A DNA stretch of 64,000 nucleotides from positions 367,533,877 through 367,597,876 of the forward strand of contig NC_066583.1 in NCBI RefSeq assembly GCF_024323335.1. The letters are read 5' to 3'. Made by a program: the position numbers and the translations under genes. Positions within the stretch are counted from its first letter, which is position 1, and each line of letters opens with the position of its first letter. Below are positions 11,832 through 21,017 of the stretch, piece after piece. The notes beneath the pieces are model-generated. The model searched no databases. It was not told the origin of the DNA and saw nothing but the letters and a program-made list of their open reading frames with translations. Source of the DNA: Lathyrus oleraceus (taxonomy: Eukaryota; Streptophyta; Magnoliopsida; Fabales; Fabaceae).

Positions 11832-14250
11832 ATGTCAGGTATGGTTTTCCACCTTGACCCACTGTTTTTCCTTGTTGTTTCTGTCAAACGCATATTATTT
11901 TTGTAGAAATGTGGTTAGGTTTAGCTTAGGAATAGTGCAGTGGACCGTAGGTGTATATTAACCAGTCGAAAATAGGGTTGGGATCGTACTGTACCGGGCA
12001 TGAATTTCATATGCCGGGCAATACTTGCATAGGCTGTATGAAGTTTGTGCCCGGTCTCTATAGAGTGCATGTGTCACCGAGTTGAGCACGGTTGGTGTCC
12101 GTCGCCGCTACGCCCTTTCACTTGACCTGCGGTGGAAGGGTGGATTTGATATGACGTCGAATTCACTCTTTCTGTCTGCGTTTCAGGTGCAACCGGGCGT
12201 TTACGACCGAGGAGGGAAGATTCTGGGTCTTCCACCGAAGATGCGACAATCGCTCGTCTCCCTGTCGGGGATGGGGGTGTCCGAGATGGTACGGAACATG
12301 CCTCCTCTTCCGGGCAGGTCGACTTCTCCTGGGTTGCGGACGAGCCCTTGGAGGAGGGGTCCGACTTCTGTGACGAGGCCGTCGTTGCTCACGCTATGGT
12401 CGAGACAATAGGCCGGGAGGATCCACCAAACTGGTATTGCTGCGCCCCCAAGGAAGAAGACCGCATTTGTCATCATTTCCCGGGGAAGCAGTTCACTATG
12501 TACGAATTTGCTTTCCGTGAGGCGGGGATTAGACTGCCCTTTAATTCCTTCCAGATGTCGGTCTTCGAGTGGCTCCGGCTGGCGCCGTCCCAGCTGCATC
12601 CTAATGCTCTCGCATTTATGCGGGCATTCGAGTTGGTTTGCCAGTTCCTCGGCATTGGTTGCACCCGGGCCCTCTTCTTCCACGTTTTCCATCTCCAGAG
12701 GTCCGGTTCCCGTGGTCGCCACAGTTGGGTTTCTTTCAAGCAGCCCGTGCGTTTGTTCAAGACGTACGAGGATTCTGTTCGCCATTTCAAGAACCGGTGG
12801 TACGTGGTGATGCCGATTACTCGGGCCGCCCTTCACTCTCTATACTACTATCAACGGAAACCCAACGGGGAGGAGACGCTGATGTCGAAGATACCGTTGA
12901 GGTGGCAGCGTGATCATTTCGATCTCTCCACGGCGCATTACCGAGTCAAGTATGCGATGCTCGGCGAGGAGGATAGGCTCGCATACAAGAAGCTGGTCGA
13001 CTACGTGCAGAGCTTCAGCTTGGGGTTCTGGGCGAATCGACAGGGCGTGCCCTTCCTGGATGAGGCCGGGGAACCCATCACCGAGACGCGTTACATCAAT
13101 ACGAAGGCTCTGCTCGAGTGTGACACCGAGGAGGAAGCTCTGGCGTTATTGAGTAGGTAGACTTTGTTTAGCTTTCTATTTCTGTTTATGACTTCGCTCG
13201 CTAATGTTTGTGTGTAATTTGTTTGCAGGTGCCATGCCCAATGCTCGCGATCGGGTGCTGAAGCTAGCGAATCAGGTCGACGCTCCTGACCGGGTGTCCA
13301 AGAAGAAGAAGAAAACTGTGGCCCGCGTCTTGGAGACTGCTGGCGATGCCGGGGTCGGTCCCTCGCAGGCGGCGAGCGTGATCCCTTCCTCTCCTCCTCG
13401 GGCTAACCCGATCGACATTCGTGATAGTAGTCCGTCGCCAGCGGCTTCCCCCCTTCATAAACGGAAGCGTCCGGCTGGGCCTCTCACCAGGGCGTCTCTA
13501 GGAAGTCCGAATGGAGCGGGCAGCTATCTTCTACCTCCCTGCTACGTGGAGCGGTCGTTCTTCAAGGCCGAGGAGTCGATTGCTGTGCCCGCGCCTGAGG
13601 CCAAGGCTATTCTGGACCAGGACGCTGCTGCCCGGAGAAAGGATCTGGCCAGGGATATTGCTGCTGTCATCCGGGTGATGGAGACGGCCATGGTTTTGAC
13701 CGACACTTCGGTCTCCACTGCCTCGCTGGAGGATGCTCTTTTGCAGATTCGGACGGAGAAGGAAAAATTATCCAAAGATCTGTCGGACTACAAAGAAGAG
13801 CATCAGCTGCAGGAAGGGCTGAGCCAGAAGCTGGAGGAGGTGGAGAAGGAGAGGGACCAGTTGACGGCTGTTAAGGCGAGCTTGGAAGAGCAGGTGGCCG
13901 ACCATCAGAAGCTGGCCGAGGACAATGCTGGCCTACGGGCTCAGGTTGCGGCTCTCGAGGGGAAGGTCCGCCCTCTGGCCGATGAGACCGAGGAGGAACG
14001 CGCTCTTGGTTCGCGCGGTGAGCTGCTAGGGCATATTCGGACCCTCAACCAAGATCTCGTGGCCTGCTTCAAAGAGGGTTTCGACAATGCTGTCGAGCAG
14101 CTCGGGCTTCTGAACCCTGGGTTGGTGACAGCGGGGTCGGCCTACAACTACTGCGTCCGGGAAGGTGAGATTATCTGCCCGTTCGAAGTGGAGGAGGAGC
14201 TGGGGGAAGACGAAGAAGAGGATGAAGAGGTGCTCCGAGTGGAGTCTTAG
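11832..14250 (+). CDS. Spliced antisense gene of Tat element, Transposase_28-type protein
   Basis: Three proposed exons, 11832-11838, 12187-13152 and 13229-14250, with GT-AG introns of 348 and 76 bp, join in phase to one frame of 664 codons. Each exon alone lacks a start or stop but the joins are clean. Roughly residues 100-230 carry the LHPNA...F...F...LG pattern of the Pfam family I know as putative gypsy-type transposon protein (PF04195, Transposase_28). After it come two basic clusters resembling nuclear localisation signals (lysine run near 13300, HKRKRP near 13460), a coiled coil at about 13741-14000, and a very acidic C-terminus. Such opposite-strand ORFs are known in Tat elements; function is unknown. 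No stop interrupts it, unlike gag-pol. The very short first exon (ATG TCA G) is the least certain part. Confidence 0.75.
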
Positions 14251-14736
14251 TGTATTTGTTTTTCTTTGCTTTATGGCCTGCGCGCCTTATGTATTCTGGC
14301 CTCCGGGCGTTGTAATATGGCCTTCGGGCGTACTTGGCCTCGGCCGCACTTATTGTTATTAATGTATGGAATATTTTCGTCATCATTCATTGTGCTCGTT
14401 GTGTTTGATACTTGTTTGTATGAACTTGTACTCTACTCGACTTTGTTGATCTCCTCGGTTTAGGGAACCGACGAAGTGTCGGGCTTTTGTGCCCGTGGGG
14501 ATCGAAGCCCGGGTCCGTTGTTCGAACCCTGGTCTCGAGGCTTGGGCCCTCCCATCGCGAGCTGGGTGCCCTGCCAGTTCTGGTACTTCGACGTTGAGTC
14601 TTGGTCAAGATCCCAACCGTCGGGGAGGGTTGTGTTTGTCATGTGACCCCGGATCGTTCCCGGGTCTCGTGGTTCCTCCCTGGGGTTTTGGGGACGAAGA
14701 GCGTGGTCGTACCTGCCACGTCTCCCCGTGGTGTAT
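14251..14736. other. Convergent 3' region between antisense gene and pol
   Basis: 486 bp between the stop of the plus-strand gene and the pol stop on the minus strand. Short frames here overlap on both strands and none resembles a protein I know. It probably holds the 3' UTR of the antisense gene; no unambiguous poly(A) signal was identified. Confidence 0.5.
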
Positions 14737-17580
14737 TTAGCTGTAATATTGTCTAAGTTTTTCTGCGTTCCATGGTCGAGCGAGTTGTTCTCCTTGTAGG
14801 TTTTCTAGGTAATAGGCCCCGTTGCTCGTCTTGTCGCGGACGCGGTAAGGGCCTTCCCAGTTGGCTGCCAGTTTGCCCTCTCTCGGGTTTTTCTGGTTTC
14901 TTCTGAGGACCAGGGTGCCGACCTGGAACTCTCTTTTTATGACTTTCGCGTCATGGCGTAGTGCTATTTTTTGTTTGAGGGTTGTTTCCCTGAGGGCTGC
15001 CTCGGAACGTATCTCCTCGACTAGGTCGAGCTCGGCTCTAAGGGTTTCATCGTTCATTTCCTCGTCTAAGGGCTCCTCTGTCCTCCTCGTTGGCGTCCGT
15101 ATCTCCACCGGGATGACTGCCTCGGTGCCGTACGTTAGTCGGAACGGGGTTTCCCCGGTGGTAGAATGTGGTGTCGTGCGGTAGGCCCATAGCACGCTAT
15201 GTAGCTCCTCGACCCATGCCCTCTTTGCCTCACCGAGTCTGCGTTTGAGGCCACGTAGGATTACCCTGTTGGCCGCCTCTGCTTGCCCGTTCGTCTGCGG
15301 GTGCTCGACAGACGTGAAATGCTGTGTGGTGCCCAGGCTGGCGACGAAGTCCTGGAATCCTCCGTCCGTGAATTGTGTCCCGTTGTCTGTGACAAGTGCC
15401 TGGGGTATACCGAACCGAGCGAGGATGTTGCGCTTGAAGAACCGGAGAATGTTCTGCGCGGTTATTTTAGCCAGTGCCTCCGCCTCGATCCATTTGGTGA
15501 AGTAATCCACCCCGACGATGAGGTATTTATTCTGATATGATCTGGTGACGAAGGGTCCGAGGATGTCCATGCCCCACCACGCGAAGGGCCACGGGGAGGA
15601 CAGTGATTTGAGGTCGTTCGGGGGTGCGAGGTGCATGTCGGCATGTCGTTGGCATTTGTCACATCTTTTGACGTGCTCTTTCGAATCGTTTTGCATGGTC
15701 GGCCAGTAGTAGCCTGCTCGAAGGGCTTTTCGTGCGAGCGATCGTCCGCCGAGGTGTTGGGCGTTAATTCCCCGGTGTAGCTCTCCAAGTATGTCGGGGA
15801 CTTTCTCTTCCTCGACGCATTTGAGTAGTGGGATGGAGAATCCTCTCCGGTAGAGTTTGCCTTCGAGGAGTACGTACGAGCATGCGCGTCGTTTGACAGT
15901 GGTCGCCTCTTTCGGGTCAGCCGGGAGTTCGTCTCGCGTGAGGTAATTGTAGATGGGTGTCATCCAACAGTGGGCATCTCCAATAGCGTTGACCTCGAGT
16001 GGAGGCGGTAGCTTGTCGATGCTGGGCCGAGGGAGAATTTCTTGGATTACTGATTTATTCCCACCCTTTTTCCTCGTGCTGGCTAGTTTCGAGAGAACGT
16101 CTGCCCGTGTGTTGTGCTCGCGGGGTATGTGTCGAACATCCCATTTTTCGAATCTGTCAAGTTTTTCTTTGACGAGGGACAAGTACTCGAGGAGGTTGTC
16201 GTTCTTGGTTTGGTAGTCTCCCCGCACCTGTGAGGCCACGAGCTGGGAGTCGGTGGATATTTTTACCTCTTTTGCCCCCAGGTCCTCGGCTAACCTCAGG
16301 CCTGCTAGGAAGGCTTCGTATTCGGCTTGGTTGTTCGATGTTGGGAACGCTCGCGCTAATGATACCTCTATCAGGATCCCTTCTTCATTTTCGAGGATGA
16401 TCCCGGCCCCGCTGCCTGACGTGCTGGAGGCGCCATCGACGAAGATCGTCCATTTGTGGGCGCTTTCTGCTGGGGTCGGGCAGTGGGTCATCTCCGCGAC
16501 GAAGTCGGCCAGTGCCTGAGCTTTCAAGGCTTTCCTACTTTCGTATTGTATGTCGAATTCGGAGAGTTCTAGTGACCATTTGAGCATCCTCCCGGCCATA
16601 TCCGGACGTCCGAGCAGCTGTTTGATTGGCTGGTCGGTCCTTACCTTTATCGTGTGTGCGAGGAAGTAATATCGTAGTCTCCTCGCTGTGTTGATGAGGG
16701 CCAGGGCGACCTTTTCGATTTGCTGATATCGGAGCTCGGGGCCTTGGAGTGCTTTACTCGTAAAATAGATGGGCTTTTGGCCTTCGTCGGTTTCTCTTAT
16801 TAGAACGGCGCTGACGGCCTCGGTTGCCACGGATAGGTATAAGTATAGGGTTTCCTTTTCTGATGGCCGTGATAAGACCGGGGGTTGGGACAGAACCTTC
16901 TTTAGATGGAGTAGCGCTTGCTCGCATTCATCGGTCCAGTCGAAGGTAGCCTCTTTGCGAAGGAGTCTGAAGAACGGCAACGCGTGCTGGGCGGACTTGG
17001 CGATGAAACGGGAGAGTGAGGCGAGCACTCCATTGAGTGACTGGATCGATTTTTTGGTTTTCGGGGTCGGAAACTCCGAGAATGCCCGGCATTTGTCGGG
17101 GTTGGCCTCGATCCCTCTTTCGGTGAGATAGAAACCGAGGAACTTGCCTGCTCGGACTCCAAACGTGCATTTTTCGGGGTTGAACCTCATTTTACACTGT
17201 CTCGCCTGCTCGAATACCTTCGTAAGGTGTCGAGCATGGGTTATCTCCTCGTGTGATTTGACGATCATGTCGTCCATGTACACTTCGAGCATGTCCCCTA
17301 TTTCGTCCTTGAAGACTTTGTTCATCATGCGTTGGTATGTAGCGCCAGCGTTCTTGAGCCCGAACGGCATCACGTTGTAATAGTAATTGCCCGTTGGGGT
17401 CATGAACGCTGTGTGTTTCTTGTCTGCGGGCGACATAGGGATCTGGTTGTATCCACTATATGCGTCCATGAAGGACAAGAGTTTAAAACCTGCAGAGTTG
17501 TCAACGAGCGAGTCTATATTAGGGAGGGGGAAAGCATCTTTCGGGCAAGCCCTATTAAGATCAGTATAATCAACACACAT
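14737..17580 (-). CDS. Tat retrotransposon pol: RT-RNaseH-aRNH-integrase
   Basis: 947 codons from an internal Met to the stop. Reverse transcriptase YMDD is at residues 101-104. The first RNase H (about 240-345) reads LYLYLSVATEAVSAVL, with the usual first catalytic Asp replaced. A second, archaeal-type RNase H (about 375-500) has VDGAS, NQAEYEA, STDSQL and RADVLSK with D382, E420, D444 and D493 as likely catalytic residues. Integrase has an HHCC zinc site (H602, H609, C640, C643) and a D672-D732-E768 core, the last two 35 apart, then a C-terminal domain with WEGPYRV. It is the continuation of the gag-PR frame, which stops one codon before CGT-ATG; translation from this Met alone would lack the RT N-terminus. 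Confidence 0.92.
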   Translation of the reverse strand: MCVDYTDLNRACPKDAFPLPNIDSLVDNSAGFKLLSFMDAYSGYNQIPMSPADKKHTAFMTPTGNYYYNVMPFGLKNAGATYQRMMNKVFKDEIGDMLEVYMDDMIVKSHEEITHARHLTKVFEQARQCKMRFNPEKCTFGVRAGKFLGFYLTERGIEANPDKCRAFSEFPTPKTKKSIQSLNGVLASLSRFIAKSAQHALPFFRLLRKEATFDWTDECEQALLHLKKVLSQPPVLSRPSEKETLYLYLSVATEAVSAVLIRETDEGQKPIYFTSKALQGPELRYQQIEKVALALINTARRLRYYFLAHTIKVRTDQPIKQLLGRPDMAGRMLKWSLELSEFDIQYESRKALKAQALADFVAEMTHCPTPAESAHKWTIFVDGASSTSGSGAGIILENEEGILIEVSLARAFPTSNNQAEYEAFLAGLRLAEDLGAKEVKISTDSQLVASQVRGDYQTKNDNLLEYLSLVKEKLDRFEKWDVRHIPREHNTRADVLSKLASTRKKGGNKSVIQEILPRPSIDKLPPPLEVNAIGDAHCWMTPIYNYLTRDELPADPKEATTVKRRACSYVLLEGKLYRRGFSIPLLKCVEEEKVPDILGELHRGINAQHLGGRSLARKALRAGYYWPTMQNDSKEHVKRCDKCQRHADMHLAPPNDLKSLSSPWPFAWWGMDILGPFVTRSYQNKYLIVGVDYFTKWIEAEALAKITAQNILRFFKRNILARFGIPQALVTDNGTQFTDGGFQDFVASLGTTQHFTSVEHPQTNGQAEAANRVILRGLKRRLGEAKRAWVEELHSVLWAYRTTPHSTTGETPFRLTYGTEAVIPVEIRTPTRRTEEPLDEEMNDETLRAELDLVEEIRSEAALRETTLKQKIALRHDAKVIKREFQVGTLVLRRNQKNPREGKLAANWEGPYRVRDKTSNGAYYLENLQGEQLARPWNAEKLRQYYS

Positions 17581-17583
17581 ACG
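17581..17583 (-). other. In-frame TGA interrupting gag-pol
   Basis: The gag-PR and pol frames are the same frame separated only by this codon. The stop falls where related elements have Trp just before RMCVDY, so a single G-to-A change (TGG to TGA) explains it. Frame and homology continue on both sides without any indel. Confidence 0.85.
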
Positions 17584-20337
17584 TCATTTTCCATTATTTT
17601 TCTTAACGAGGACTACATTAGAGAGCCAGGTTGTGTACTGGGCTTCAGAAATAAAATTTGCCTCTAAGAGGTCTTTTACAGCTCGCTCGGCAGCCTCTGC
17701 CTTTTCGGGCGATTGCTTGCGTCTATGCTGTGCTATGGGCTTGGCTGCCCGGTCTACAGCTAGCTTATGACACGCGATCTCGGGGTCCAGCCCGGGCATT
17801 TCTGCGGCATTCCACGCGAAGAGGTCGGAGTTCTCTTTGAGGCATGCTACTAGCTCTTCTCTTGTTTCCTCGGGTAGTCCCTTACCTATCTTCACCGTCC
17901 TTTCCGGATCGTCCCCAAGAGGAATGAGTTCGAACTCCCCGTCGGGGATTGGTCGGACCGGGTGTTCGAGAGAGCGTTCCTTGGGGAACCTCCCCTCTTC
18001 GGTCTCGTCCAGCCCGATGCGACAGTCGAGGTCGATGGCGTTGACTCCTCGGGCAGGATCCTCGGTCTTGAGCTTTTTGTTGTTGCAGTTGCTCTTCGTG
18101 CTGACTACGGCCTGTCCTTTTACTGCGGCGTCGTAGCATCGTCGGGCTGCTTCGATGTCACCATGGATGGTGACCACACGTCCCAATTTGGTGTAGTATT
18201 TCATCTTCAGGTGGACGGTGGATGGGACCGCAGTGAGTTCGGCCAGTGTCGGGCGTCCAAAGATGCAATTGTAGAGAGACGGACAGTCTACGACCAGAAA
18301 TTGGATTTTGACTTCCCTGGCCGTTTCTTGTTCGCCGAAGGTGACGAGGAGCTCAACATATCCCCACGGTCTGGTTGTTGCTCCGTTGAATCCTTGGAGA
18401 TCTGATCCGACGTAGGGGGCTAAGTTGGTCTTGTCTAGCTTCAGAGTCTTGAAGAGGTGGACGTACATGATATCCACTGAGCTGCCTTCGTCGACCAGGA
18501 TGCGTCGTACGTCGAATCGGGCCATCTTTGCTCTTATCAATAGTGGGATGGCCGAGTTGGGGGATCCGCCCGGGAGTTCCTCCAGGAAGAAGGATATTGG
18601 GTTGGATTTTCCCCGGTATTTTGTCAATGTCGCTTTCTGCTCGGGGGCAGTCAGTAGGAGTTCGTCGAACTTACGTTTGACGGAGAGGGCCGCGGATTCC
18701 CCGTTAGTCCCTCCTCCTGATATCACCAGTGTGGTAGGGAAGTCTTCCCAGGGGCTGAGTGCAGTGATCTTGCCCTCGGGCAATGGTTCGGGGAGGAAGA
18801 AATCTTCCGGTCGTGACACGCAGAGGGCCACTTGATAGGGAGAGTTGTCAGGGGGTGTGTTTTCCCGGGGTCTCTTCTTCTCTGGCTCGTCGTGTCTGGG
18901 AGCTTCGTTCTTCCTCGTGTACTGCTTCAGGTGCCCTTCTTGGATTAAAATTTCAATCGCATCTTTCAGGTGGACGCAGTCTTCGGTCACGTGCCCGTGA
19001 CTTCTGTGGAACCGGCAGTACTTTGATTTGTCGGTGTGGGGCTTTGGTGCAGACGGTTTTGGGAACCTGACCCTGCCCTGCTTAAATTCAGAGTTGATAC
19101 ATTCTGCGAGGATACGCTCTCGAGGAGCTGTCAGTAAGGTGTACTCGCTATATCTGCCCGCGGGGCCTCTTCCTTCCCGGAGCTCGCGAGGTCTTTCTTC
19201 TCTTCGTTTGTCTCCGTTGCGACGGGAAATGCTCGTGTCATCGCGTTTTGAGTGCTCGGTCTCCCCAGCGTTACGTCCGCTGCGGGCATTGTGTGCCACC
19301 TGCTTTTCCTCGTATCTGATGTAGGCCTGGGCTTTATGCAGGAGCTCGTTTAAGGTGCGGGGAGGCTCGATCCCTACGGCTCTGCTAAGTTCACTGCCGG
19401 GTAAGAGACCTCTCTCGAGGAGATACTTCTTCATGTGCTCGGTGGTATCTACCTCGACAGCTTCCTGGTTGAATCGCTCGATGTATGAGCGCAGTGTTTC
19501 ATTCTTCTTCTGCACTATGGCTTCAAGGGTCGCCTCAGTCTTGGGGTGACGACGGGAAGCTGTAAAGTGCCGGGTGAACATGGACCTCATGACTCTCCAT
19601 GACGTAATGGACTCAGGGGCCAAGCTTTTGTACCAGGCCATGGCCCCTTTCCTGAGGGTCGTTGAGAACAGTCGGCATTTGAGGTGCCCGGTTATATCAT
19701 TGCGGTAGTCGAGCATCGCGTTGACGTTGTCGACGTGATCGTCGGGATCTGTAGTCCCGTCGTACACAGCTAGGTTTGGCGGTTTCTCCATGCCTTTGGG
19801 GAGCGGGGCCTCCATTATTGCCCGAGATAGGGGGCAATGCAAATCTTCCTCATCGCTCCTTAAGGGAGACAGTTCGTTGTTGTCGGGGCTGTGCCCGCGC
19901 CTTGGTGATGTTCTCGCTCGACCACCGTCACGACGGGTGCGTGCCCTGCTGGCGTAGGGTTCGGGAGAGCGACGTCCTCGCTTCTTCGTTGGCTCCGAAC
20001 GCTGTTGTATCCTACTCACCGGCTGGGGCCGGGCTTCTTGTCGTTCGGCTTCGAGGGCCGTGATTCGTTCGTGCTGCTGGTGGAGCATAGAACCGGCTTG
20101 ATTGAGGGCATTCACCATGGCAATCATTACGGCGTCTCCTTCAACGGGAACGGGAATGGGATGAAATGTCTCTGCCCCTAAATTGTGGGCGTGAGAGGCA
20201 TCTCCGTTGTTTTGGGGCTCTGGAGACGGGGTGGATGGATGACCGTCCCGAACGTCCGCTTCATGGGATGGCGGGCCGTCGTCCATGTTGTAGTTGACGA
20301 GGGGACGGCTGTGATCGCTATGTTGTTCTCCGGCCAT
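17584..20337 (-). CDS. Tat retrotransposon gag and protease (plus RT N-terminus)
   Basis: 917 codons starting at Met 20337, 61 bp after the PBS. Residues about 170-345 form the retrotransposon gag domain (AMAWYKSL, FTRHFTASRR). A nucleic-acid-binding Cys/His motif is at 441-454 (YCRFHRSHGHVTEDC), the spacing seen in Tat elements and not the canonical CCHC. The aspartic protease site is at 615-620, VDEGSS; many retrotransposons have DTG or DSG, while Tat elements vary at the middle position. The last 80 residues begin the reverse transcriptase (AEMPGLDPEIACHKL). Translation then meets TGA at 17581. Length and order fit a single gag-pol polyprotein in the ancestor. Confidence 0.92.
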   Translation of the reverse strand: MAGEQHSDHSRPLVNYNMDDGPPSHEADVRDGHPSTPSPEPQNNGDASHAHNLGAETFHPIPVPVEGDAVMIAMVNALNQAGSMLHQQHERITALEAERQEARPQPVSRIQQRSEPTKKRGRRSPEPYASRARTRRDGGRARTSPRRGHSPDNNELSPLRSDEEDLHCPLSRAIMEAPLPKGMEKPPNLAVYDGTTDPDDHVDNVNAMLDYRNDITGHLKCRLFSTTLRKGAMAWYKSLAPESITSWRVMRSMFTRHFTASRRHPKTEATLEAIVQKKNETLRSYIERFNQEAVEVDTTEHMKKYLLERGLLPGSELSRAVGIEPPRTLNELLHKAQAYIRYEEKQVAHNARSGRNAGETEHSKRDDTSISRRNGDKRREERPRELREGRGPAGRYSEYTLLTAPRERILAECINSEFKQGRVRFPKPSAPKPHTDKSKYCRFHRSHGHVTEDCVHLKDAIEILIQEGHLKQYTRKNEAPRHDEPEKKRPRENTPPDNSPYQVALCVSRPEDFFLPEPLPEGKITALSPWEDFPTTLVISGGGTNGESAALSVKRKFDELLLTAPEQKATLTKYRGKSNPISFFLEELPGGSPNSAIPLLIRAKMARFDVRRILVDEGSSVDIMYVHLFKTLKLDKTNLAPYVGSDLQGFNGATTRPWGYVELLVTFGEQETAREVKIQFLVVDCPSLYNCIFGRPTLAELTAVPSTVHLKMKYYTKLGRVVTIHGDIEAARRCYDAAVKGQAVVSTKSNCNNKKLKTEDPARGVNAIDLDCRIGLDETEEGRFPKERSLEHPVRPIPDGEFELIPLGDDPERTVKIGKGLPEETREELVACLKENSDLFAWNAAEMPGLDPEIACHKLAVDRAAKPIAQHRRKQSPEKAEAAERAVKDLLEANFISEAQYTTWLSNVVLVKKNNGK

Positions 20338-20398
20338 GTTGGAAGGACAGAAATAAATGAGCTTTTGATCCTCGTTTGATGAAGATGGGGATAGCTAG

Positions 20399-20416
20399 TT
20401 CCCACAGACGGCGCCA
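20399..20416 (-). other. Primer-binding site of the Tat element
   Basis: Minus-strand TGGCGCCGTCTGTGGGAA starts one base after the 5' LTR end (TGAGATCA). It begins TGG, complementary to tRNA CCA. I do not assign the tRNA. Confidence 0.85.
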
Positions 20417-20417
20417 C

Positions 20418-21017
20418 TGATCTCACCTGATCAGGAGGGCCTTCCACGGTCTTGGTGAATGGGCCGGATAGTGAAATGAGAGGGGGGTGTACCTGCAAGG
20501 TGCTCCAACGCTTAAGTCAGAAAAGGTACAGAATGAGGTTATCAGAGTGTGAGTTAGAATACCTGCCCCTTTGCCATGAAAGGGGTATTTATATTGAGCC
20601 CCCAGCGCTGGGCCAAGGCTCCTAATGGGCTGGATTAACTAGGCCCAAGGAGGAGCTGCCAGGGGACGCGTAAGAAGCGTTAAGACCTAGACCAAGGTCT
20701 GCCCCCTGGTCCAACTGCCCCTATCTCTAAGGAGATAATATAGGGGAGTTGGGTGACGTGGTAAGCGAGATGCCGTTATGGCTCTGCCCGACACAACTTA
20801 GGTGCCCGCGACGTGGGTTGACAATAAGTGGATGGCGATCATACGAGGGGGACCCGCTCGTCGCCCGACACGTGTTTACGGGGCCGAGGAGACGTTCTTC
20901 GGGCGGACGGTCGTTCATCTAACGTGACCTCGCGGTCGCCTGGACATGGCCGTTCGGACGTGGGCTCGGCGAGCGTTGGGCCGCACCGTGCCTAGTGTCA
21001 TGGCCCAGTCCAGAACA
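20418..21017 (-). repeat. 5' LTR of the Tat element
   Basis: 600 bp with TG...CA ends, same length as and no visible difference from 10683-11282. Adjacent to the PBS on its inner side and to the TCTTC duplication on its outer side. Confidence 0.95.
20586..20595 (-). promoter_or_regulatory. LTR TATA box
   Basis: Minus-strand AATATAAATACCCC within the 5' LTR is the likely core promoter of the genomic RNA; transcription would start some 30 bp further toward smaller coordinates, inside the LTR. Confidence 0.6.

Larger units (their letters stand above)
10683..21017 (-). mobile_element. Complete Tat-lineage Ty3/gypsy LTR retrotransposon
   Basis: The 10,335-bp element is bounded by 600-bp LTRs, TGATCTCACC...CCAGAACA on the plus strand, and a perfect 5-bp target duplication TCTTC (10678-10682 and 21018-21022). 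The empty site is visible in copy C at about 25788 (GGTATATCTTCCATTAC). In minus orientation: LTR, PBS, gag-PR, RT, RNase H, second RNase H, integrase, then a separate gene on the opposite strand, PPT, LTR. The second, archaeal-like RNase H and the opposite-strand ORF place it in the Tat group. GC content is clearly higher than its AT-rich surroundings. Confidence 0.95.

Noticed and set aside
12201..12836. 211-codon minus-strand ORF opposite the antisense gene
   Set aside because: Shadow frame; the plus strand has the Transposase_28-type domain and splice-consistent frame.
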